Source of the DNA: Flavobacterium flevense
Lineage (GTDB): Bacteria; Bacteroidota; Bacteroidia; Flavobacteriales; Flavobacteriaceae
Direction of reading: 5' to 3'
Assembly: GCF_900142775.1 (NCBI RefSeq)
Contig: NZ_FRCC01000005.1
Span: 186,001-250,000, forward strand
DNA: 64,000 nt
The translations under genes were made by a program, and so were the position numbers. Positions 19,372-28,953 of this stretch are shown in pieces (the stretch's first letter is position 1; every line of letters starts with the position of its first letter). The notes under the pieces are model-generated. The model saw only the letters and a program-made list of their open reading frames with translations. It did no database searches and was not told the origin of the DNA.

Positions 19372-19406
19372 AAAAGTTTATTGAAACCATATTCCAATAA
19401 ACTTTT
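19372..19406. terminator. Second hairpin between convergent genes
   Basis: A perfect 12 bp stem (AAAAGTTTATTG / CAATAAACTTTT) lies just after the amidase terminator. It could be a backup terminator on either strand. Confidence 0.55.
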
Positions 19407-19463
19407 ACAACATCTTATTTTATACTACATCACAGTCTTTTTATACATATTGTTGACTATTAA

Positions 19464-19503
19464 ATAAAAAACTGCCAAGACCTTTAAAAAGAATCCTGGC
19501 AGT
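19464..19503 (-). terminator. Terminator of the porin gene
   Basis: The stem ACTGCCA / TGGCAGT (19471-19503) is followed on the minus strand by a T run, about 45 bases past the porin stop. Confidence 0.82.
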
Positions 19504-19547
19504 AAAAAAAATTATATTTTTAATCTCAATTTGAAATTTAGTTATTC

Positions 19548-20549
19548 TTAGAATCCGTAAACTAATGCTACTGAAACTTGTGAAGCAGATTTAGTTGGAG
19601 CCATATCAGAGTCAACAAAATACTCATCTTTACCAGAATCCAATCTGAATTCAGGAATTACAGTCAATCCACCTGATTTTAAATTAGCTGATAATGTAAA
19701 AGCTGTTACTGATTCATCTCCTGAACCTTCTTTGAATTTAAAGTACTCTCCACGTAAACCTAAACCAAAGTTTTCAGTTATTGCTACCGATGGATACAAT
19801 GCAACACCTGAGTAACCAGTATCACCATCATTTGAGAAGTCAGCAGCATTTAAACCTAATTTGAATTTGTCTGATAATTGAAAAGCAGCAGTCAAGTCAA
19901 CGATAGTACCGCTTTCAGAACCATCCATAAAGTTAAGGTAAGCACTTACACCTTCAGCCGGAGCTAAAGACAATTGAGCTCCAATTGCGTTTAATCCTTT
20001 AAATGGATCAGCAGAGTAGAAATTCCAAGAGCTATTAAAACCACCTATCATCAAACCTACTTTATCAGAGAATGCATAGTTTGCTTTAACTCCTGCATTT
20101 TGAAATGGTCCATTAGTAAACAAGTAAGAAGTTGAATAGTGAAAATTTCCTACTGGTGAAATTACTTCATATCCAATAAAAGTTCCCATATAACCTGCTG
20201 TAAAGCTTAATTTATCTGTTGCTGCATAAGTAGCATACAAATTTTGGATATGGAAAGAGTTTCCATCAGTATCATCTCCATTTGGAATTGATTGGTATTG
20301 TCCTCTTGGTCCAAAAGAAACCTCACCCACGAAAGAAGTTTTACCAGTTGTTTTTTTCAAAGCAATATCAATCATCCCCAAAGACACTGAATTTTGATCT
20401 GTTGCAAAACTTGTCGGAATATTTGCTGTTTTTGAAAAATCATATTTGTAATAAAGATCAGCAGAACCTGAAATTTCCAAAGGTGTGTCTTGTGCAAATG
20501 TCATGCTTCCTGTCAGCGCTAAAGCTAAAATAAAAATTACTTTTTTCAT
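19548..20549 (-). CDS. Outer membrane porin-like beta-barrel protein
   Basis: This 333-residue protein has a signal peptide (cut after MTFAQ) and alternating beta strands throughout (SADLYYKYDFSK, FTAGYMGTFIGYEVISP, LSANLKSGGLTVIPEFRL). The C-terminus, SVALVYGF, ends in Phe, the usual barrel-insertion signal. It looks like the carbohydrate/phosphate-porin style outer membrane proteins of flavobacteria; the substrate is unknown. A TAAATTTG -7-type box reads on the minus strand at 20649-20656, giving a leader of about 95 bases. The gene has its own terminator and appears monocistronic. Confidence 0.85.
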   Translation of the reverse strand: MKKVIFILALALTGSMTFAQDTPLEISGSADLYYKYDFSKTANIPTSFATDQNSVSLGMIDIALKKTTGKTSFVGEVSFGPRGQYQSIPNGDDTDGNSFHIQNLYATYAATDKLSFTAGYMGTFIGYEVISPVGNFHYSTSYLFTNGPFQNAGVKANYAFSDKVGLMIGGFNSSWNFYSADPFKGLNAIGAQLSLAPAEGVSAYLNFMDGSESGTIVDLTAAFQLSDKFKLGLNAADFSNDGDTGYSGVALYPSVAITENFGLGLRGEYFKFKEGSGDESVTAFTLSANLKSGGLTVIPEFRLDSGKDEYFVDSDMAPTKSASQVSVALVYGF

Positions 20550-21065
20550 GTTGAATTTTGTTTTGGTTATTTAAATTATTTTTACTTAAAAAGGAATATT
20601 AACATATTATTCTCAACATTTAACATGTTTTTATCCTTTTTGTTGAAGCAAATTTATCAACTTTTATTTTTACAGAAATGAAATAATAGAACTTTTTGTC
20701 GATTTTGTCGTCGAATTATTAAAAATTGCAATTCAAATAAAAAAAAATACATTTTCCTTATTTTTCAATATCAAAAAAATGATTATTCTCATGTTTAAAA
20801 AACACATACCCTATAAAAAACACGCCTAAAATCATAAATACACCCAAAAAAACTTATAAAATTCAAAATAACACCATTCAAAAACAAAACAACCCCCTTA
20901 GAAAATAGGGGTACATCCAAAATAAAAACAAAAAACCTTAAAATAAAATCATTCATAAACAACAAAACCTCCCAAAAAGGAGGTTTTATATAAAAAACAC
21001 AAATAAGGATAACGATTAGACCTTAAGTGAAGCAAAAAAGTAGAATTCTAAAAATGCTTTTTCTA
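20550..21065. other. AT-rich intergenic region
   Basis: This stretch of about 0.5 kb contains the porin leader and putative -7 box (20649-20656, minus strand) on the left and the radical SAM terminator on the right. The middle part is homopolymer-rich and holds no open frame or RNA structure that I could support. Confidence 0.6.
20964..20987 (-). terminator. Terminator of the radical SAM gene
   Basis: The stem AAAACCTCC / GGAGGTTTT has a 6-base loop, about 80 bases past the stop at 21066, with Ts following on the minus strand. Confidence 0.75.
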
Positions 21066-23291
21066 CTATAAGATTAAAAGTCCCGACTCTCGGAGTGTAT
21101 TAATAGCTTTTGAATACCAGAATAACTCAAAATCCTCTAAACGTAATTCAAAATCAGCTTTCACTTCCTGAAAAGTATAAATTTTAGTATTCGAAACAGT
21201 AATCTTTTCTAATATAGCCCTCAACCACTCCCCCTCAGCTTTATTGGTTTGAATAGTGAAACTTTCTTTCTTATCATGAAAAGTTAGTGCGAGCATTTCC
21301 CAACTGTTTCCTTTTTTAGATTTTGTAAAATATTCAGTAAAGGGTTTTCCACCCAGCCAAACTACTTTTGCCGTTGGTTTAATATTAAAATTCGGTTCAT
21401 CCTGTATGGCATCATATATAAAGTCGGCTGAAATTGTTGTTTTAGGAATTTTAAAATCAAACCATTCTTGTAATTCAAAATCAAAACAGATACCATGCAT
21501 ATAATTAAAGAGGGATTTTTTAAGTCCAAAACTAAACTTATCATGATCAATACCTGTTGCATCTGTATAATTAATATCATTATTAGCAAAAGTACCAATA
21601 GCTTCGGTTTCTTTAACCACGCCAAATTTCTCCGGATACAAGCCTACAGGACTATGTGCCGTCATGGCAAACTGATGCCAAAATCCCGATTGCAAAATTC
21701 CGGCTTCAAATAACTGACGCACCATTTCGAGACTATCTACTGTTTCCTGAACCGTTTGTGTTGGATAACCATACATTAAATAAGCATGTACCATAATACC
21801 TGCTTCAGTAAAATTGCGGGTTACACGTGCCACTTGTTCTACCGTTACCCCTTTGTCAATCAATTTCAACAATCGGTCAGAAGCTACTTCAAGCCCTCCT
21901 GAAACAGCGATACACCCGGAAGCTTTTAATAACAAAGCTAAATCCTGTGTAAAACTTTTTTCGAATCGAATGTTGGTCCACCAGGTCACCGAAAGTTTTC
22001 TCCTAAGAATTTCCAGTGCCAATGCCCGCATTAATGCCGGAGGAGCTGCTTCATCTACAAAATGAAATCCGTTCTCTCCCGTTTGCAGGATCATTTCCTC
22101 CATTCGATCACACAATAAACTGGCAGCAACAGGTTCATATACCTTAATATAGTCTAATGATATATCGCAAAACGTACATTTTCCCCAGTAACATCCGTGT
22201 GCCATCGTCAATTTATTCCATCTTCCGTCACTCCACATACGATGCATCGGATTCACAATTTCGATAACCGAAATGTATTTATCCAACAACAAATCCGAAT
22301 AATCAGGGGTTCCTACTTGAGATTGCTTATAATCCGGTTTCGTAGAATTGTTTTTATAAACTACTTTTCCGTCTTCTAATAAAAAAGTTCGTTTAAAACT
22401 GACTTCGACAGGCTCAGTCTGACTGATGGATTGAACTATTAATTCAATTGGAACTTCGCCATCATCTAATGTAATATAATCAAAAAACTCAAAAACCCGT
22501 GCATCCGAAAGCGAACGCAATTCGGTATTAGGGAAACCGCCACCCATAGAAATTTTAATTTCCGGATAATGCAATTTCACCCATTGTGCACTTCTAAAAG
22601 CTGCATACAAATTCCCCGGAAAGGGAACAGAAACCAGAAATAATGTTGGATTGATTGTTTCAATTCTTTCTTTCAGAATCGAAAGAAGTAGATTATCTAT
22701 ATAAGTAGGTTCTTGTTGTAAAGCTTCATATAATTCATCAAAAGAATTGGCACTACGTCCTAAACGCTCCGCATAACGACTAAAACCAAAATTAGCATCC
22801 ACACATTCGACAATAAAATCAGAGATATCTTCCAGGTACAAAGTCGCCAAATGTTTTGCCTTATCCTGTGTTCCCATCGTACCAAAAGCCCAATCCAGTT
22901 CCTCTAATTGTGCAAAACGGGAAGCTTCCGGCAAATAATCTTCCTGACAAATCTGCAAAGCCAAAGTGGGATTCTTTCCTTGTAGAAAAGCAATTACCGA
23001 ATCTATAGTTTTAATATATTCATCCTGCAACGCATAAATACGTTTTGAATTATCTGAAATCTCTTCAACCTGAAACTTTAAACTTGCCACTTGAAACAAA
23101 TTTTGAAGTCCTTCTTTCGAAAACAATTTCAAAATCACCTCTATCCCTAAATCAGCCTGAACCGATTCGATTTCTTTTGTATTTAGAAAGCCTTTGATAT
23201 AGGCGGTTGCCGGATACGGTGTATTCAGTTGTGTAAAAGGCGGTGTGATAAGGAAAAGTTTTTGCTTCAAAATGATACTATTTTGGTACAA
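21066..23291 (-). CDS. B12-binding-type radical SAM protein
   Basis: This 741-residue protein has an N-terminal part with a cobalamin-binding-like fold (about residues 10-300; LITPPFTQLNTPYPATAYI, ISMGGGFPN). A radical SAM domain follows, with the cluster motif CYWGKCTFC near residue 370, then TWWTNIRFEKSFT, GGLEVAS and YGYPTQT. It would use S-adenosylmethionine and a 4Fe-4S cluster; the substrate is unknown. The C-terminal 150 residues have no recognised domain. The stretch QTEPVEVSF near residue 290 is encoded by a repeat-like DNA motif (22398-22427) and looks like an inserted peptide. The gene is transcribed alone. Confidence 0.85.
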   Translation of the reverse strand: MYQNSIILKQKLFLITPPFTQLNTPYPATAYIKGFLNTKEIESVQADLGIEVILKLFSKEGLQNLFQVASLKFQVEEISDNSKRIYALQDEYIKTIDSVIAFLQGKNPTLALQICQEDYLPEASRFAQLEELDWAFGTMGTQDKAKHLATLYLEDISDFIVECVDANFGFSRYAERLGRSANSFDELYEALQQEPTYIDNLLLSILKERIETINPTLFLVSVPFPGNLYAAFRSAQWVKLHYPEIKISMGGGFPNTELRSLSDARVFEFFDYITLDDGEVPIELIVQSISQTEPVEVSFKRTFLLEDGKVVYKNNSTKPDYKQSQVGTPDYSDLLLDKYISVIEIVNPMHRMWSDGRWNKLTMAHGCYWGKCTFCDISLDYIKVYEPVAASLLCDRMEEMILQTGENGFHFVDEAAPPALMRALALEILRRKLSVTWWTNIRFEKSFTQDLALLLKASGCIAVSGGLEVASDRLLKLIDKGVTVEQVARVTRNFTEAGIMVHAYLMYGYPTQTVQETVDSLEMVRQLFEAGILQSGFWHQFAMTAHSPVGLYPEKFGVVKETEAIGTFANNDINYTDATGIDHDKFSFGLKKSLFNYMHGICFDFELQEWFDFKIPKTTISADFIYDAIQDEPNFNIKPTAKVVWLGGKPFTEYFTKSKKGNSWEMLALTFHDKKESFTIQTNKAEGEWLRAILEKITVSNTKIYTFQEVKADFELRLEDFELFWYSKAINTLRESGLLIL
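22398..22427. repeat. Dispersed-repeat motif inside the radical SAM gene
   Basis: The core CTTCGACAGGCTCAGTCTGA resembles an intergenic repeat motif that I recall from other Bacteroidota genomes. Here it lies within the coding region and encodes SQTEPVEVS in frame on the minus strand. No second copy was seen in this window, so assignment as a repeat rests on general knowledge. Confidence 0.4.
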
Positions 23292-23413
23292 AAATAAGGG
23301 ATAATTTTAGTTTCTGTTCTAGTAGGGATTGAAAGTTAATAAAGCTTGACTTTCGATTAAAAGAATAAGAAAGTTTGAGCGTATTTAATTACATTTGAAA
23401 ACTGAAACAAAGG

Positions 23414-26400
23414 ATGAAAATGAGGCTCAACTACTTTATACTTTTAATACTTATTGGAATAAGTTCAATTGCTCAAAACAAGAACAATTCCATTGGGTTT
23501 AAAGAAAACAAAGGTCAAATTACAGATCAAAATGGAAAACCCAATAATGCCGTAAAATTTCTTTTGAATACGAATGGATTAAATGTACAATTGAAGCAAA
23601 ATGGTTTTTCGTATGACATCTATGAAACTAAAAAAATCCCTGTAAAACATCGTATCGAAGAAAATAACTCAATTTCATCAATAGCAAAAAATGATAAAAA
23701 AGTACCTGATTATAATTTGGAATATACTTTTCATCGGATTGATATTGATTTTGTAAATTCAAATCCGCATGTAGAATTAATTTCCAATGAGGAATCTAAA
23801 GACTATGATAATTACTATAATGTCCCTGATAAGCCCGAAGGCATTGTCAATGTACATCAATACCAGCAAATTACCTACAAAAATATTTATCCAAATATTG
23901 ATGTCGTTTTCTCCATTCCAAAGGACAGTTCAAAAGCGGTTGAATACAACTTTGTAGTACATCCAAATGGAAAAATTTCAGATATTCAATTGAAATTTAA
24001 TGGCGCCAAAACAGAATTAGTTGATAATAAAATCAAAATGCAAGTTCGTTTTGGTGAAATGGAAGAAATTCTACCTGCCAGCTGGACAGAAGATGGAATG
24101 ACAAAGAAATCAATTCATGTAGGTTATAAAAAAATCAAAAAAAATGTTTATGGATTTAATACCTCAAATTCTGTAAATGGAAAAACTTTAATTATTGATC
24201 CTGTTCCTGTGAGGCTTTGGGGGACATATTATGGTGGAGAAAAAGGTGATTATTCAACTGATATATGCAATGATAGTTATAATAATGTATATATTTCTGG
24301 ATATACTTGGAGTACATCAAATATTGCGACAACTGGTAACTTTATCGATTATTATTATGCTCCATTTTATGGTGATGGTTTCATTACAAAATTTAATACT
24401 GACGGAATCAGACTTTGGGGGATTTACTATGCTGCCATACCTGAAACTATAAAAGTAGATACAAACGGAAATTTATATTTCACTGGAGGAGTAGATGTAG
24501 GTCCAAATATTAATAACTCACTAGTTGCTACTAATAACTCACATCAACCACTATCTGCTGGAAATTATAAAAACGCATATTTAGTTAAATTAAATCCACT
24601 TGGAACTAGAGAATGGGGAACTTTTTATGGTGGAGACCTTATGGATATTGGCTATGATATATGCTTTGATAAGCAAAATAACATTTATCTAGTTGGTTTT
24701 GCTATGAGTTCAAACAACATTGCAACAGCTGGTTCACATCAACCTATTCATGCTGATGATTACTATGGTGATGATGGTTTTATTGCAAAATTTACTCCTC
24801 AGGGACAAAGAATTTGGGGAACTTATTTTGGAGGAAAAAGAGATGAACAAATTTTATCTTCAAACATATCTGATGATGACTATTTATATATTACAGGAAC
24901 CACAAGTAGTGATGAGGCAATATCTACAAATAATACTAAAACAGGCTACAATGCAGGAATGATTGCAAAATTTAACTTAGACGGTCAAAGAATTTGGGGA
25001 TCGTATTTTAATGGTACAACAAGTTGCACGATAAACAAATCTACATTAAAAGGTAATTATTTATATATCTCAGGAATAACAAATAGTCATAATAATTTGA
25101 ATAGCACCAATACATTTAATGAGAATTTTATGGATCTCCCAATGAATTTTGGGTTCAGTAGTTATATAGTTAAATTTGATATTAATCTGCAAAACCAAGT
25201 TTGGGGAACTTATTTTGGAGAAATAATCCAAGATATAGCAATTAACTCAAAAAACAAATTGATTTTTGAAGGAGTTACAAGTATGACTAATGGAATTGCA
25301 ACAGCAAATGCTTATTCTACATCGCCACAATATGGTGATGCATATATGATAAAACTTGATGAAGATGGAAAAAGAGAATGGGGAACCTACTATGGAGGTA
25401 ACGGTAGCGAAGGACTAAATGGAGCTTCAGATGTTAACAATAAAATATCTATAGATAACTTAGATAATATTTATTTAGTTGGTAATACACAAAGTACATC
25501 TGGCATTTCAACTCCAAATGTACATCAGGAAAATTACTCTTTAAGTCCATCTGGTGGATTACAAGATGTATATTTAGCCAAATTTCAAGATTGTCTTTCA
25601 AATCCAATCACATCAAGCAACTCCCCAATCTGTATTGGAAACAATTTAGAACTTAAAGCCTCCGGCGGAACAAATTATTTATGGACAGGTCCAAACAGCT
25701 TTACATCTACCGAACAAAACCCAATAATAATAAATGCAACTGCTCAAAATAGTGGACAATATAGTTGTTTAATAACTGGAACGGGAGGCTGTGATGATAC
25801 TAAAACTGTAGATGTAATCGTTGGAGACGTCGAAGCTCCAGTTCCTGATCTTACCACTTTGCCAACAATAACAGGAGATTGTAATACAACTGTAGCTAAT
25901 GGCCCAACCGCAACGGATGCTTGTGCAGGAGTTATTAATGGAACAACAACTAATCCATTAAGCTATAATTTACCTGGTACCTATACGATAGTTTGGAATT
26001 ATAATGATGGAAACGGAAATAATGCTACTCAAAACCAAACTATAACTATTACCAGCCAAGCGCTTCCTACTGTAACTTCTCCCCAAACTTTCTGTTTTAA
26101 ACAAAACGCAACAATTACTGATATCACAATTGCAGGACAAAACATAAAATGGTACGATGCGTTGACTAATGGAAATCTACTTTCTACTACAACTTTGTTA
26201 CAAAATAATACTACTTATTATGCTTCGCAAACCCTAAATGGTTGCGAAAGCGAGAGAGTCGCTGTTTTAATTACTATTCAAAACACTTCAATGCCAACTG
26301 CCACTGCAAATCAGTCGTTTTGCAGTGATTCAAATCCGACAATTGCAAACATTCAAATAACCGGAAATCAAATTAAATGGTATGATGCTTTAAACAATGG

Positions 26401-27487
26401 TTCTTTGTTAAGTGAAACAACTTCTCTTGTCGATGGAGTAACTTATTATGTTTCGCAAACCGCAAATAACTGTGAAAGCGAAAGATTAGGCGTTAGCGTT
26501 TCAATTGTAAATACACCTTCGGCTCCAACAGCAAATGGAAATCAATTTTTTTGTAAAAACGAAAATGCAACATTAGCTGATATCCAAATTACCGGACAAA
26601 ATATAAAATGGTACGATGCTAATTTTGCCGCAGCTGTTTTACCTAACACCACTTTATTAGAAGATAATAAGACCTATTATGCTTCACAAACTATTGGGTG
26701 CGAAAGTGACAGAATCCCAATTTTAATTCGAGTCTATAATACTCCATTACCTACAGCAAATAAAAATCAGCAATTTTGTATAGCTGAAAATGCGACTATT
26801 GCCCATCTTTCTATTACAGGTTCTAATATTAAATGGTACCAGGATGCTGCCAATGGAACTGTTTTAGCAGAAACGACTTGGTTAGAAAATAACAAAACCT
26901 ATTTTGCTACACAAACAGCTAACAATTGCGAAAGTGAAAGACTTGCCATTACTGTAAAAATTCAGGATACTCAAATTCCAATTGCCAATTCACCTCAGAT
27001 ATTCTGTATTCAGGAAAATGCAAAAATTAGTGATATTGTCATTACAGGTCAAAATGTAAATTGGTTCGAAAGTGCGTCGTCTTCAATAAATATATCCGAA
27101 TCCACATTACTTGAAAACGGAATTACCTATTATGCTTCAGAAACTATAAATAATTGTGAAAGTGAGCGAATTCCGGTTGCCATAAATATTCTGGAAGCCA
27201 CTACCGGAGACTGTATTAATTTTGTAGACGAACTACCCTATCCAAAATTCTTCACACCCAATAATGACGGATACAACGACACCTGGACCATTGATTTTGC
27301 CTACTTAAAACCGAATACTGGAATTCAAATCTATGATCGTTATGGAAAACTATTAAAAGTTTTATTACCCAATTCAGCTTGGAACGGACAATTCAACAGT
27401 CAAGAACTTCCCGCAACCGATTATTGGTTCGTTGTAACCAGAGCAAACGGGCAAGAATACAAAAGTCATTTTAGTTTAAAAAGATAA
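23414..27487 (+). CDS. Giant T9SS type B protein: beta-propeller-like N-terminus and five Ig-like repeats
   Basis: This 1357-residue exported protein has a signal peptide (cut near SSIAQ). The N-terminal 280 residues (IGFKENKGQITDQNGKPN, ITYKNIYPNIDVVFSI) match the conserved domain found before SBBP repeats in Bacteroidota. Residues 280-730 contain SBBP-like propeller repeats with a recurrent RLWGTYYGGE / REWGTFYGGD motif. Two Ig/HYR-like modules follow, then five repeats of about 76 residues with FC, IKWYDA and NNCESER. The tail ([34 protein letters not shown]) is the T9SS type B sorting domain. A TACATTTG box is at 23390-23397. It is probably an adhesive surface protein; the ligand is unknown. 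Confidence 0.88.
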   Translation: MKMRLNYFILLILIGISSIAQNKNNSIGFKENKGQITDQNGKPNNAVKFLLNTNGLNVQLKQNGFSYDIYETKKIPVKHRIEENNSISSIAKNDKKVPDYNLEYTFHRIDIDFVNSNPHVELISNEESKDYDNYYNVPDKPEGIVNVHQYQQITYKNIYPNIDVVFSIPKDSSKAVEYNFVVHPNGKISDIQLKFNGAKTELVDNKIKMQVRFGEMEEILPASWTEDGMTKKSIHVGYKKIKKNVYGFNTSNSVNGKTLIIDPVPVRLWGTYYGGEKGDYSTDICNDSYNNVYISGYTWSTSNIATTGNFIDYYYAPFYGDGFITKFNTDGIRLWGIYYAAIPETIKVDTNGNLYFTGGVDVGPNINNSLVATNNSHQPLSAGNYKNAYLVKLNPLGTREWGTFYGGDLMDIGYDICFDKQNNIYLVGFAMSSNNIATAGSHQPIHADDYYGDDGFIAKFTPQGQRIWGTYFGGKRDEQILSSNISDDDYLYITGTTSSDEAISTNNTKTGYNAGMIAKFNLDGQRIWGSYFNGTTSCTINKSTLKGNYLYISGITNSHNNLNSTNTFNENFMDLPMNFGFSSYIVKFDINLQNQVWGTYFGEIIQDIAINSKNKLIFEGVTSMTNGIATANAYSTSPQYGDAYMIKLDEDGKREWGTYYGGNGSEGLNGASDVNNKISIDNLDNIYLVGNTQSTSGISTPNVHQENYSLSPSGGLQDVYLAKFQDCLSNPITSSNSPICIGNNLELKASGGTNYLWTGPNSFTSTEQNPIIINATAQNSGQYSCLITGTGGCDDTKTVDVIVGDVEAPVPDLTTLPTITGDCNTTVANGPTATDACAGVINGTTTNPLSYNLPGTYTIVWNYNDGNGNNATQNQTITITSQALPTVTSPQTFCFKQNATITDITIAGQNIKWYDALTNGNLLSTTTLLQNNTTYYASQTLNGCESERVAVLITIQNTSMPTATANQSFCSDSNPTIANIQITGNQIKWYDALNNGSLLSETTSLVDGVTYYVSQTANNCESERLGVSVSIVNTPSAPTANGNQFFCKNENATLADIQITGQNIKWYDANFAAAVLPNTTLLEDNKTYYASQTIGCESDRIPILIRVYNTPLPTANKNQQFCIAENATIAHLSITGSNIKWYQDAANGTVLAETTWLENNKTYFATQTANNCESERLAITVKIQDTQIPIANSPQIFCIQENAKISDIVITGQNVNWFESASSSINISESTLLENGITYYASETINNCESERIPVAINILEATTGDCINFVDELPYPKFFTPNNDGYNDTWTIDFAYLKPNTGIQIYDRYGKLLKVLLPNSAWNGQFNSQELPATDYWFVVTRANGQEYKSHFSLKR
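26063..27200 (+). repeat. Five tandem Ig-like coding repeats (about 228 bp each)
   Basis: Five consecutive units within the T9SS gene each encode a Pro-start, an FC motif, a TGQNIKWYDA-like strand, a TYYASQT strand and an NNCESER motif. The two cysteines per unit are placed as an intradomain disulfide would need. The DNA units have diverged, so this is an old protein repeat rather than a recent duplication. Confidence 0.8.
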
Positions 27488-27496
27488 TCTTAAAAA

Positions 27497-27535
27497 ACAA
27501 AGGGCTCAACGTTTTATTAACTTTGAGCCCTTTGT
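27497..27535. terminator. Bidirectional hairpin terminator
   Basis: A 13 bp stem (ACAAAGGGCTCAA / TTGAGCCCTTTGT) lies between the T9SS gene and the convergent MFS gene. Confidence 0.85.
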
Positions 27536-27567
27536 TGTAATTTTCGTGAACTTGGTGTTTAAAAAAT

Positions 27568-28875
27568 TTAAAACTTATGCTCCTGCTTACTTATTACCAA
27601 TAAAGAAATCAATGATATGCAAGCAGCAATAGTAAGATAGATTCCTACTGAAGCAATACCAAAACTATCAGATAATTTAATGGCTGCCATTGGTGCAAAT
27701 GCAGCACCTAAAATCCCTGCCAAGTTAAACGTCAATGAAGCACCGGTGTAGCGAACAGTTGTTGGGAACAATTCAGATAAAAAAGTCCCTAACGGACCAT
27801 AGATAAATCCCATTAGTGACATTCCCAAACAAACAAAAAAGGTGACTAAAACTATATTGTGTGTGGTTAAAAAGAATGAAAAGAAGAAACCAAAAACAGC
27901 TATAGCAATAGTTGTGTAAATTAACATTTTACGACGACCAATTTTATCGGCTGCCAAGGCAGAAATAGGAATAAAAACAGCAAAGAACAATACGGAAAAC
28001 AACTGAATTAATAGCGCTTCTTTATTGGTAAAACCTAAACTCTTTGTATTCCAGTTTAAAATAAAAACCGTCATCAAATAAAACACTAAGAATGTGGTAA
28101 CTGCTGCTAAAGTTCCAAAAATCAATTGATTTTTATACAATTTAAAAACAGTTACAAAAGGTACTTTTACTTCTTTTTGTTCTTCCTTTGAGTTTTCAAA
28201 AGCAGGTGTTTCGGTAATTTTTAATCGAATATAAAAACCTACAATTACCAGTAAAGAACTTGCAATAAACGGAATTCTCCATCCATAATCCATAAAATCC
28301 TCGGCACTCATACTGTCTGTTAGCAGTAAAAATGTCCCTCCTGAAAGTATTAAACCTATTGGTGCACCTAATTGCGGAAACATTCCGTACCAGGCACGTT
28401 TGTGTGGCGGTGCATTTTCAATAGCTAACAAAACGGCTCCACCCCATTCGCCACCTAAACCTACACCCTGACCAAAACGACATAGCATCAATAATATAGG
28501 AGCTAAAATTCCAATACTGGCATAACTGGGTAAAAAACCAATACTCACCGTAGAAATTCCCATAGTCAGCAAGGCCACAACTAAAGTTACTTTACGTCCT
28601 ATCTTATCACCATAATGACCAAAAACTGCCGATCCTAATGGCCTTGCCAAAAAGGCAATAGAAAAAGTAGCCAGAGATTCTAAAGTAGAATTAGTGCTAC
28701 TGGCACCCGGAAAAAACAATTGAGGAAATACTAAAACCGCAGCATTAGCATAAATATAGAAATCAAAAAACTCTATGGTTGTTCCTATTAAACTCCCAAA
28801 AAGAACGTGTTTTAAAGAATTTATTTTTGCAGGCTGTTCTTTCATCATCAAGAAATTAGGTTTAAAATCGTGCAA
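27568..28875 (-). CDS. MFS transporter, metabolite:H+ symporter type
   Basis: This 435-residue inner membrane protein has about 12 hydrophobic helices. Motifs of the MHS group (sugar-porter-like) are visible: GTTIEFFDFYIYANAA in helix 1, ARPLGSAVFGHYGDKIGRK (the GDKIGRK loop) and RFGQGVGLGGEWGGA. In this group substrates are organic acids, osmolytes such as proline/betaine, or related compounds; the actual substrate cannot be told. The start could also be the downstream MMKEQPAKIN, as the first residues are not conserved in style. It is divergent from bshC. Confidence 0.88.
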   Translation of the reverse strand: MHDFKPNFLMMKEQPAKINSLKHVLFGSLIGTTIEFFDFYIYANAAVLVFPQLFFPGASSTNSTLESLATFSIAFLARPLGSAVFGHYGDKIGRKVTLVVALLTMGISTVSIGFLPSYASIGILAPILLMLCRFGQGVGLGGEWGGAVLLAIENAPPHKRAWYGMFPQLGAPIGLILSGGTFLLLTDSMSAEDFMDYGWRIPFIASSLLVIVGFYIRLKITETPAFENSKEEQKEVKVPFVTVFKLYKNQLIFGTLAAVTTFLVFYLMTVFILNWNTKSLGFTNKEALLIQLFSVLFFAVFIPISALAADKIGRRKMLIYTTIAIAVFGFFFSFFLTTHNIVLVTFFVCLGMSLMGFIYGPLGTFLSELFPTTVRYTGASLTFNLAGILGAAFAPMAAIKLSDSFGIASVGIYLTIAACISLISLLVISKQEHKF

Positions 28876-28953
28876 AAGTCTTCCTTATTTTTGAAAGCTA
28901 CAAATATTTAGTTCCAATATTTTTTGGTAATTTTACTCAAAACAAATTCTAAC

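Noticed and set aside
19372..19406. Operator palindrome
   Set aside because: It lies between two convergent gene ends and is AT-rich with A/T flanks, so a backup terminator is more likely.
20550..21065. Small RNA or riboswitch in the 0.5 kb gap
   Set aside because: Apart from the porin leader and one terminator the gap is homopolymer-rich with no stable conserved-looking fold.
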